Positions 56,330 to 64,000 of a stretch of 64,000 nt of DNA are shown one piece after another. The notes beneath the pieces are model-generated. The model saw only the letters and a list, made by a program, of their open reading frames with translations, was not told the origin of the DNA and searched no databases. A program made the translations under genes and the position numbers. The DNA is from Cycas panzhihuaensis (taxonomy: Eukaryota > Cycadophyta): contig CM041465.1 in assembly GCA_023213395.1 (NCBI GenBank), positions 168,151,741 through 168,215,740 on the forward strand. Reading direction: 5' to 3'. Positions within the stretch are counted from its first letter, which is position 1. Each line of letters opens with the position of its first letter.

Positions 56330-57706
56330 GTGCGAAGGCCATCTTCCCCTTCGCGCTCCCCTGACCGCCATGCTCCATCACCTTCGTGGTCCCGTAACAA
56401 GGGAAAGAAGGTGATCCAAATGCTTGAGACCACTCCCCTTTATGCGTTGACCCAGTCTCAAGTCGCAAAGGAGGCAATAGGCGCCTCCACGTCCACCTCG
56501 CAACTTGATCCTCCTTCGGAGGCTGTTCCTCTGGAGATTCCCGCACTTCCCAAGAGCATTCCTGTCCGCCCCGGTAGATTCGACTTTAGGAGAGCCCTTA
56601 CCCAACCCACAGGGAGGGGTAAGCCCTTCTCCATAATCAAAGAGCTTCTCACTGTGGCTGCCAAGATGTCTATCATGGACGTCTTGAGAAGTTGCCCTGA
56701 GCAGCGAACACTCCTCTTGGAAGCTCTAGGATCGAATGACGCGTCCGTTCATGCTTTGGGCACAACCCAAAGCTGCGAACATGTCATCTCCTTCGATCCT
56801 AGAGATCTTCCCGCATCTAGTGGAAGGGAACACCAATGGAACTTCCCTTTCACCATTACCATAGATACTCCTGATTGCATGTTGCAAAGAACTGTCGTGG
56901 ACAACGGTTCTTCTGTCAATACCATGCCCTTGCACGTTATGCAAGAGCTTGGCATTTCTGCCTTGGAACCTGTTCCATGGCATTGTCAGGGTTATGATGG
57001 TAGCGAGAAGACTCCCTTAGGATCTGTCTCGATACCCCTTACCCTCGAGAACAAGACTATCGTTACTGACATCGTCGTCCTCGATGTTGACGTTGATTAC
57101 AACTTGCTTCTCGGTCGACCATGGCTTGACCAAATAGGAGCTGTGTGTTCCACTCATTGGGGGCAACTTAAATTTGTCCATAAGGGGCAAATGAAAGTTG
57201 TCTCCCACGAGCGATCGCTCACCAAACAAGCTAGGCCTTCTTCCCAGGTAAGCCATGGCCATACGAAGGGAAACAAATGCCCTTCCAACCATGTCTCGGC
57301 TTGCTCCATTGGAATCCCTGATTCCTCTTACTGTGAAGAAGATCCCATATCTTCTTCTCTTGATTTGATGCGCTTCACCCCCATTGGTGTCGGGAGCTAT
57401 GGGTACCTCACCATGTTTGACGATGATGGATCCCATAGTGAGGATGAGGATCGTCCTCACCCAGTTTCATTCCTCCGCACTAGTGTGGGGCATCCTCCTA
57501 GTCCTAGGTTCCCTACTAGGGCCCCTTTTGTTGTAGAGCCTGGTCATTTTCACATGTCACATGACATTGCGCATGTTGATCATCATGTTCCTAGCTCTTC
57601 CATCCCATCACCTCCCGTAGGTGATGATGTTGAGAGTTTTCCTCTTGCTTTTTACGAGGGACCTCTCCTTGACTCTCCTTTAGAGTCCCTAAGGGATGAT
57701 GGGTAG
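56330..57706 (+). CDS. Protease and linker frame of element C (458 aa)
   Basis: Colinear with residues about 105-560 of the B frame. The protease carries VDNGSSVNTMP at the active site and YNLLLGRPWLDQIGA. It keeps the segment NKTIVTDIVV, where B has a small deletion (EDKASFDIVV), so C preserves the fuller form. The acidic/Ser-Pro linker ends at a TAG in the same place as in B. It would be internal to a Gag-Pol frame in an active element. Confidence 0.78.
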   Translation: MRRPSSPSRSPDRHAPSPSWSRNKGKKVIQMLETTPLYALTQSQVAKEAIGASTSTSQLDPPSEAVPLEIPALPKSIPVRPGRFDFRRALTQPTGRGKPFSIIKELLTVAAKMSIMDVLRSCPEQRTLLLEALGSNDASVHALGTTQSCEHVISFDPRDLPASSGREHQWNFPFTITIDTPDCMLQRTVVDNGSSVNTMPLHVMQELGISALEPVPWHCQGYDGSEKTPLGSVSIPLTLENKTIVTDIVVLDVDVDYNLLLGRPWLDQIGAVCSTHWGQLKFVHKGQMKVVSHERSLTKQARPSSQVSHGHTKGNKCPSNHVSACSIGIPDSSYCEEDPISSSLDLMRFTPIGVGSYGYLTMFDDDGSHSEDEDRPHPVSFLRTSVGHPPSPRFPTRAPFVVEPGHFHMSHDIAHVDHHVPSSSIPSPPVGDDVESFPLAFYEGPLLDSPLESLRDDG

Positions 57707-57832
57707 CTTTCAGGCCATACCGGTCCTATCGCTCCCATGCTATCCCGCGCCTCATCCATTCGAAGTTAGGTCATCCATGGGGTAGACTACTTTGAAGACG
57801 ATGAGGCATTACTGGAGCACTTAGCAGGTTCC

Positions 57833-58873
57833 ATGCCCAGTTTGCCTCCTGGTCACCACAAGCTTGGCCACCAGAAGGTCTTAGCGATTGGGTCCACATT
57901 AGCCGACCCAATCCCTTCTTTCGTTCCCTCTCTTCCAGTTGATCTTGCCCCCCTCCATTTCAAGGAGGGGAATGCCATGTGCATGGGGGCAACTCAGGAC
58001 ATAGTCCTTGCCCTGGATAAGGTCATCAAGGTAGGAGTGGAATGTACTACTGACGAAGTGAGGGAATACTCTCTCCTGTTCCGAGAATTCTGGGATGTAT
58101 TCGCATGGGACTACTCGGATATGAAGGGCATTGACCCCTCCATCGTCACGCATAACCTTACAACCATTCCTAACGCCCGCTCAGTGCGTCAGAAGCAGCG
58201 TCCCCTTCACCCAAAGCTTTCAGCTGCCATTAAGATGGAGGTTGAGAAGCTTCTGGATGTGGGACTCGTTTCTTCCATCGATTATCCCAAGTGGGTATCG
58301 AATATCGTTCCCGTTGCTAAGAAGAACGGGACCATTCGTATTTGTGTCGACTTCTGTGACATAAATAATGCTTGTCCTAAGGACAACTTTCCTCTTCCCT
58401 TCATTGATCAAATAATTGATCGTACGGCTGGATTTGAAGTTATCTCCTTAATGGACAGCTTCTCCAGTTATAACCAAATTTAAATTTCTCTCGAAGACCG
58501 CCACAAGATAGCCTTCACTACGCCATGGGGTACCTTTGCCTACAAGGCAATGCCCTTTGGTCTCAAGAATGCAGGGGCTACTTATCAAAGAGCCATGCAT
58601 TTTATCTTTCATGACCTTATCAACAATACGTTGGAGGTTTTCATGGATGATATGATGGGCCTTTCTCATACCATAGCCCATCATCCCTCCGACTTGCGCG
58701 CCATCTTCACAAGATGCCGCAAGTATCACGTTAGCCTGAACCCGCTGAAATGCGTGTTTGCCGTCACTTCAGGCAAACTCTTGGGTTTCCTCGTGTCCCA
58801 ACAACAAATCCAAATCGATCCGGAAAAAGTCAAGGCAATCCTTGACATGCCGCCGCCTAGGACCCAACGATAA
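57833..58873 (+). pseudogene. Reverse transcriptase of element C
   Basis: The frame at 57833-58483 (216 residues) reads through the GHHKLGHQKVL site that is a stop in A and B. It shows EVREYSLLFREFWDVFAWDY, CVDFCDINNACPKDNFPLPF and SLMDSFSSYNQI, then a TAA (Gln to stop). The frame at 58550-58873 starts MPFGLKNAGATYQRAM and includes the catalytic EVFMDDMMG, ending in a stop after PRTQR. It is the best preserved RT of the window. Confidence 0.87.
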
Positions 58874-59485
58874 ATTAAGTCATTTCTAGGCAGGCTTGGT
58901 TTTCTAAGGCGTTTCTTGGTAAATTTCGCCATAAACGCCAAGCCTCTTACGAACCTATTGAAGAAAGGAGCCCTTTTTGTCTGGTCGGACAAGACCCAAA
59001 AGGCCTTCGTAGGAGTTAAGGAATCTCTCGTTTCTGCCCCTATACTGGCATCTCCTTGCTTTGACAGGCCCTTCATCCTATACACCTTGGCAACCGATGA
59101 ATCCCTAGGCACAATGCTCGCGCAGGAGGACGATTCAGGAACTGAGAGGGCTATTTATTTCATCAGTCGCACTCTCGTTGCTGCTGAATTAAACTATCCT
59201 CTCGCTGAAAAGGAATGCCTCTCCTTGGTCCATGCGACCAAGAAGTTTAGGCATTACTTGCTCGGCAATACAACCAAGGTGATCGTTCAATCCGATCATC
59301 CCTTGCGTTACTTACTTACCCGTTCGGACTTGACAGGTAGGGCAGGTCGTTGGGCCGTCCTGCTTCAAGAGTTTGACTTGCAAGTTATTAACAGGAAGTC
59401 GAAGAAGAGAATGATTGTAGCAGAGCAATTAGCCGATGCTGCCATTCCCAACGCAAGTGGCATTCCTGTTGATTACTCTTTCTAG
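58874..59485 (+). pseudogene. RNase H of element C pol (truncated at copia junction)
   Basis: The frame at 58916-59485 (189 residues) holds LTNLLKKGALFVWSDKTQ, ATDESLGTMLAQEDD (Asp), ELNYPLAEKECLSLVHATKK (Glu), VIVQSDHPLRYLL (Asp) and GRAGRWAVLLQEFD. It is the only intact pol RNase H here. It stops at VDYSF-TAG, where B continues to SFPDESIMTI. The TAG abuts copia RT in the same frame. Confidence 0.85.
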
Positions 59486-60440
59486 GCTCAATTGGCTAAG
59501 ACTTTTGATATGAAGGATCTAGGAGCTACAAAACAAATCTTAGGTATGGAGATACATAGAGATAGGAAAAATAGTAAGCTATGGTTATCACAGCAGAAAT
59601 ATGTGGAGAAGGTGCTAACCAGGTTTGGTATGGTAAATGTGAAATAAATGAGTATCCCATTGGGTTCTTATTTCAAGGTTTCTTCAATTATGAGTCCTAG
59701 TAATGAAGAAGAAAAGGATTATGTCTCATGTGTCTTATGCCAGTGTAGTAGGAAGTTTGATGTATTCCATGGTATGTACAAGACCTGGCATTTCACATGC
59801 AGTCGATGTAGTTAGCAAGTTTATGGTAAATCTAAGAAAGGAACATTGGATAGTAGTGAAATGGGTGCTTCAGTATTTGAGAGGCACAAGTGACTATTGC
59901 ATCATCTTTGGAGGTACAGGTAATCAAGTTTATGGATATGTTGATTCAGACTTTGTAAGAGGTTTAGATAAAAGAAGGTCTACTTCAGCTTATGTATTCA
60001 CTTTTACAAATGGTCCAATTAGTTGGATGTCAAAATTATAGAGCACAATTGTATTATCGACTACAGAAGCTAAATATGTTGTTGCAACACATTCTTGTAA
60101 AGAAGCAATCTGGTTACAAGGTCTATTGGATGAGCTTGGAAGGAAATAGGAAAATATAAAGGTATTTTGTAATAGTTAAAGTGCCATTTACCTAGCCAAG
60201 AATCCAGCTTATCATAATAGGACAAAGCATATTGCTCTTAAGTACCATTTTGTTAGACAGGTCGTGGAAGCAAGTGGAGTGGCATTTGAGAAGGTCAATA
60301 CAAAATAAAGTTATGCTAATATATTCACAAAACCAATATTATTAGAGAAGTTCAAATGGTGTTTGACTTCTCTTGGCTTGTAGAAAAGGTGATGAAAGGT
60401 CCAGGAAAGGTATGAGATAAATTGTTGTCAAGGTAGAGAT
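59486..60440 (+). pseudogene. Ty1/copia RT end and RNase H fragment
   Basis: It starts AQLAKTFDMKDLGATKQILG, the late part of copia RT, then LWLSQQKYVEKVLTRFGM and a TAA. A frameshift near 59725 leads into the frame 59703-60041 with SVVGSLMYSMVCTRPGISHAV, VLQYLRGTSDY and the RNase H segment YVDSDFVRGLDKRRSTSAYV (Asp). Further on STTEAKY shows Lys where catalytic Glu of TEAEY is expected. NRTKHIALKYHFVR and ANIFTKP close the domain. Several stops are present. The lineage looks Tork/Tnt1-like. Gag, integrase and most of RT are absent on the 5' side. Confidence 0.86.
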
Positions 60441-61478
60441 TGTTAGATAATGTGACAACAATGGTTGGAGGCTAAAATTTTGACATGTTGGCAGCGCGGT
60501 TTCTCCCCAAAACCTTTCTCGGGGGGTTCTAAGGGGGGTGGGAGCCCCCCTTGGCTAGGGGATGTGGGGGGAGTGGAATGTGTTAGACTATGGCTGGCTC
60601 ACTTGCCAAGGAGTTCTCTTCCCAAATCACCCTAGGGCTTTTGGTGTAATGGCAAGTCACAAGTGGTATCAGAGCGACCAGGGTTCAAAACTAGTCCTGT
60701 ATATCGCAGTAGTATACCTGGAGATACGTGAAGGTGTTTACTAGGTGGCACTAAGGAACACCGTGGTGGACATGTAATTCCATGTAAGTACAACTGACTC
60801 CTTGTGATGGGGGAGTGTTGGAGCACGTGACGTTAACTATCACAAGGAAGTCCTCTTTCTAAATCACCCTAGGGCCGTTACACCAAAAGCCTTGGGGTGA
60901 TTTGGGAAGAGGACTCCTCGGCAAGTGAACCAGCCATAGTCCAACACTACTCCATGACAAGTAGGCCAATGCCCCCTACAAAGAGGGGGTTCGAGGGCAT
61001 TAGCCCCCAACCCAAAAATTTAGCACTGGAAAATATATTAAATTGTAAAGAGAATTAGGGTCATTCGCTCAAAATACCCTAGATTCTATAGTCAAGATTT
61101 ATGCCTCAGATGACCCTCTCATGTAGCCTGATTTAGAGAATTTTTCATTATGTAGATAGTGTTCAAGGTACTATGAGGAGTTAGATAGCTAGTTGTTATT
61201 GCTGTGAGTACTCTTTTATAGGATTATTTATATTTTCTCCATTCTATAATAATAAAGATCATACCTTTCCTATGTGGATGTTTCCCTAACATGCTACTGG
61301 GATTTTACTATGTTATATCGAGTGTACATGTGATGATTGAGTTTCTTGTTCATTTTATTATTTTATCTCTAGTTTAAGAACTTGCATGTTAAATTTTAGT
61401 TTCAATTCCTATAACTAGCTGCAAGAATATTTTAAATCTTGGTGGCAGTTTAAGGGTTAGGACCTTATCTTCTTAACA
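60441..61478 (+). repeat. Copia LTR used as 3' LTR of one unit and 5' LTR of another
   Basis: It starts TGTTAGATAATGTGACAAC directly after the purine-rich AAGGTAGAGAT (60430-60440) and ends TCTTCTTAACA, so TGTTA/TAACA terminal inverted repeats are visible. It is preceded by copia RNase H and followed by a Met-initiator primer site and gag. Without the insertion at 60581-60967 it would be about 650 bp, matching the second copy at 62423-63053. Confidence 0.82.
60581..60967 (+). mobile_element. TRIM-like miniature LTR element inserted in the copia LTR
   Basis: The insertion interrupts the copia LTR relative to its second copy; AATG flanks both sides (60577-60580 and 60968-60971). It begins TGTTAGACTATGGCTGG, has TGGTATCAGAGC (initiator-Met primer site, 60664-60675), a purine tract GATGGGGGAG (60806-60815) and a second TGTTGGAGCACG start at 60816 with CAAGGAAGTCCTC and AAATCACCCTAGGGC like the left end. 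An inverted copy of the left end follows (about 60870-60946), ending CCAACA. The first two repeats fit a terminal-repeat retrotransposon in miniature. Confidence 0.68.
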
Positions 61479-61480
61479 AG

Positions 61481-61493
61481 TGGTATTAGAGCT
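61481..61493 (+). other. Copia primer binding site (initiator tRNA-Met)
   Basis: TGGTATTAGAGCT lies two bases after the LTR end. It differs by one base from TGGTATCAGAGC, the common plant copia primer site. Confidence 0.8.
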
Positions 61494-61529
61494 ACTTTTA
61501 TTTTTGTAGAGAGTTTGTGACCAAATAGC

Positions 61530-61885
61530 AAAACTGGCAAGTGAAAATTTTGAGGTGGAGAAATTCAATACAAGAACAACTTCAAGTTGTAGAAGTTGAA
61601 AGCGTATGATGTTCTTGTACAATGAGGTTTATACAGAGCTCTTGCAGGCAAAATAACGAAACTCGTAGGGATGGACGATGACGAATGGGATGATTTAGAC
61701 GAAAAGGCTCTTAGAAAAATATGATTGTGCTTGGTAGATAAAGTTCTATTTAACATCACAAGGGAGAAGACATTAACAAGATTATGGACCCAGTTGGAAG
61801 GCTTGTATATGACCAAATTAGTGACAAATTGAATCTACTTGAAGCGGGAGCTATACTTATTACAAATGAAGGAAGGTACAAAAAA
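61530..61885 (+). pseudogene. gag: Copia gag N-terminal fragment
   Basis: The segment reads ENFEVEKFNTRTT, then after a frameshift LKAYDVLVQ-stop-GLYRALAGK, DDDEWDDLDEKALRKI, LCLVDKVLFNITRE, LWTQLEGLYMTK and LKRELYLLQMKEGT. This is the typical start of Tnt1/Tork-type gag. Three stops and a frameshift break it. It ends abruptly at KEGT, where Tat LTR sequence begins. Confidence 0.82.
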
Positions 61886-62357
61886 GGGGGTCCTAGTTCC
61901 TAAGGGAGCATGATGTAGTGTCAAGGTGATAAGGAGGGGTCATCAGACCTAGAGGGACCACAATAAGTAGGAAAGGATGGTCAAGGACTCCAAAAAAGGA
62001 GACAAATGGCACATAAGGGTGCCAACTAGGCCTAAAGAGCTACTAGGGTTTGTGTCACGCTAAGAAATTATGAAAAATAAGCTAGGGAGCTAAAAGTACT
62101 TGGGAACATCATAGAGACATGGCGGAGGGTCATGGAGTTCCATGGGATATGTATCTCGAGTCATCATAGGCTAAAAATATCAAGATGCAATATGAACAAG
62201 CAAACAATGAGTAGTGATCATATAGTCAATCAATTAGAATGCAATGTATGTAATGTGCCTTGATCAACCATTTTTGAAACCAACAAAAGTAAAGATAGAA
62301 GTATACCTAAACTCACCTAAGTTGAGTTGCCCATGTCCATTCCTAGTAGATGGGAAA
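61886..62357 (-). repeat. Tat LTR fragment H (outer end)
   Basis: On minus it starts near 62357 (TATATTTCCCATCTACTAGG) and matches the first 450 bp or so of LTR A (for example GTATACTTCT at 62304 and the CATAGGCT area near 62168 aligned with 12090). It is cut by the copia gag fragment at about 61886. Confidence 0.65.
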
Positions 62358-62422
62358 TATAAACCAAAGGATAAACAAGGTGTTAAAAAAGGGAAAAGAT
62401 GCTACAAAATAATATGATCAGG
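62358..62422 (-). repeat. Short copy of fragment J
   Basis: It matches 63114-63177 and the E LTR near 24755-24815 (AAGGGATAAATGAGG and ATGCTACAAAATA-type segments). Together with the end of H it makes a roughly 120-bp unit that is repeated after the copia LTR. Confidence 0.6.
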
Positions 62423-63053
62423 TAATGTGACAACAATGGTTGGAGGCCAACATTTTGACATATTGGCAGTGCGGTTTCCCACCCAAACCTTCCAAGTGGG
62501 GTTCTAAAGGGGGCAGGAGCCCCCCAAGGGAGTGCAGGGGGAGTGGAACATGCCCAACAAAGAGGGGGTTCAGGGGCGATAGCCTTGACCCAAAAATTTA
62601 GCACTGGAAAGTATATTAAATTATAAAGAGAATTAGGGTCGTTTTCTCAAAATACCTTAGATTCTATGATCGAGATTTGTGCCTTGGATGACCCTCTCAT
62701 ATAGCCTAATTTAGGGCATTCTTCATTATGTTGATAGTGTTCAATGTATTGTGAGGAGTTGGGTGGCTAGTTGTTGTTGCTGTGAGTACTCTGTTACAAG
62801 ATTATGTATATTTTCTCCATTCTACAATAATAAAGATTGATACCTTTACTTTGTGGATGTTTCCCTATCATACTACTAGGGTTTTACCATGTTATATTGG
62901 GTGTACATGTGGTGCTTAGCTTTCTTGTTCATTTTATTATTTTATCTCTAGTTTAAGAACTTGCATGTTAAATTTTAGTTTCGATTCCTATAACTAGATG
63001 CAAGAATAGTTTAGATCTTAGTGGTGGTTTAAGGGTTGGGACCTTATCTTCTC
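62423..63053 (+). repeat. Second copia LTR copy
   Basis: Homologous to 60446-61478 without the TRIM insertion, from TAATGTGACAACAATGG to ACCTTATCTTCT. It lacks the TGTTAGA start and TTAACA end. No primer site or coding sequence flanks it. It is either a solo LTR or the 3' LTR of a unit whose inside was replaced. Confidence 0.78.
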
Positions 63054-63463
63054 AAAATACCTAAACTCACTTGAATTGAGTTGCCCATGTCCATTCCCAA
63101 TAGTTAGGAAACACAGACCAAGGGATAAATGAGGTATTCAAAAAAGGAAAAGATGCTACAAAATAGTATAATCAGGCTAAGAATCATCTAAGCTAAGTTA
63201 CAGAGGCATGTGAAAAACCTATTACCAAGAGATGATTAATCATAGGAGGCCAATGATGCCATTGGACCAAAGTCCTAGGTCATTATAGACAAGAGTACAC
63301 ATAGACGAGGAGATTAAGCAAGCAATCCAAGCAATCAAGTAAGTATACAAGCATCCTGTACCATAATAATTGTAAATATATGATAGAGCATAAGGGATAA
63401 AATATATACCTAATATTACCTATGTGATGGTATCCTAATCCATTCCAAGTGGCTAGGAAACAC
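63054..63463 (-). repeat. Tat LTR fragments: H end (63054-63113) and E-type J (63114-63463)
   Basis: The first 60 bp repeat the outer end of H (TACCTAAACTCACTTGAATTG). The rest matches the outer 340 bp of the E LTR (24745-25090), for example TTAAGCAAGCAATCCAAG and the CAAGCATCCTGTACCATAAT area, ending at GGCTAGGAAACA (63463). H was apparently inserted in J. Confidence 0.66.
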
Positions 63464-64000
63464 TACCCTCTTGGTAGCATAACCTCATCACTTAAAAGTA
63501 TTGGATGATGGTAAATGCTATCAACACAATCTTGTTAGTAAAAGTGCATAAAGCTCATGTGTCAGTCACCAAGATGGGTGGCGAGTGTCGCAATGGATCA
63601 CATGGATGGGAAACACATGTTTAGGCAAGGAAGGAGAGGCATGACTTAGTCAATCCTTAGGGTACAGATCCCTAGACCTGAAACATACATGGGATCATGG
63701 AAGGGTGACCTAGGGTTTACCCATGGTGGCACCTAAGTGGGTAGTATGACCCTAGAAAATAGAATGGGACCAAAATCCTTATAGAAAACAAAAGAGTAGT
63801 AGAAAGGAGGAAGGAGATGAGGGGATGTCCCATCATCTTCATATACAAGGTTGATATAATATAAATGTAATCTAAGAATAACATAATCATCATCTAGAGA
63901 GGTGTTAACATAATTAAAAAGCATGAAAAATTTATACCACGGATAATACAAGAGCCAAGTATAGAGACAAACCTGTGGACACCATAGTTTAACTTCATCA
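63464..64000. other. Unassigned flank
   Basis: No gene or recognisable repeat was identified. The sequence is AT-rich, and frames in it lack any known motif. By analogy with E inserted in F at 25091, it may be the 3' region of another Tat element, but similarity by eye is too weak to claim. Confidence 0.35.

Larger units (their letters stand above)
53937..59485 (+). mobile_element. Tat element C internal region (3' truncated)
   Basis: This second internal region follows the shared LTR: primer site 53938-53955, leader, gag, protease, RT and part of RNase H. It is very similar to B throughout, but with its own set of stops. It ends at 59485 inside RNase H, where copia sequence begins. RNase H end, integrase, antisense gene, second RNase H and 3' LTR are missing. 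Confidence 0.87.

Overview
The window is repeat-rich nuclear DNA from a land plant. Nearly all of it is LTR retrotransposon sequence, mostly one diverse Ty3/gypsy family of the Tat/Ogre-like lineage. The lineage call rests on an aspartic protease with a DNGSS active site followed by LLGRPWL, a Tat-type reverse transcriptase (NNACPKDNFPLPFID, GLKNAGATYQRAM), a DD35E integrase, a second RNase H gene downstream of integrase, a tRNA-Arg-like primer binding site, and very long LTRs (2.5-3.5 kb). I see no host single-copy gene, rRNA or tRNA gene. The species cannot be fixed from sequence alone. Element size and LTR length suggest a large-genome seed plant, and a gymnosperm is only a guess.

Layout: (A) 1-12289, minus-strand Tat element with its 5' LTR at 9542-12289, inserted into (D) 12290-17251, the 3' part of a plus-strand Tat element. 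D sits in the 3' non-coding part of (E) 17252-25090, a minus-strand element that has lost RT, RNase H and integrase. E abuts (F) 25091-32505, an old minus-strand element. An AT-rich stretch of unknown origin (32506-34261) separates F from (G) 34262-37268, a plus-strand gag-protease remnant. (B) 37269-53936 is a complete plus-strand element inserted in G, with two 2563-bp LTRs. B's 3' LTR also serves as the 5' LTR of (C) 53937-59485, a second near-identical internal region, so B and C form an LTR-sharing tandem. C breaks off inside RNase H and is joined in frame, across one TAG, to a Ty1/copia RT-RNase H fragment (59486-60440). The copia LTR that follows is again shared: it is followed by an initiator-Met primer site and a copia gag. 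It also carries a small TRIM-like insertion. The right end holds fragments of further Tat LTRs and a second copia LTR inside a direct duplication.

The most interesting system is the accessory cargo of the Tat elements. Besides gag-PR-RT-RNH-INT on the sense strand, the region after integrase carries an antisense gene for a plant-mobile-domain (PMD)-like protein with an acidic, Gly/Pro-rich middle and a coiled-coil-like tail. It has a splice acceptor at the same place in three copies. A sense-strand second RNase H gene lies beyond it in the two copies (B and D) where that position is inside the window. A palindromic motif (AAACTT...GGTACCG.AGAGTTT) occurs in the LTRs and again ahead of the antisense gene. 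Hairpins lie between the convergent sense pol and antisense reading frames.

Almost every reading frame is broken by stops and frameshifts, many consistent with C-to-T decay of methylated DNA. B and C are the best preserved; E, F and G are the most AT-rich and decayed, in line with the nesting order.
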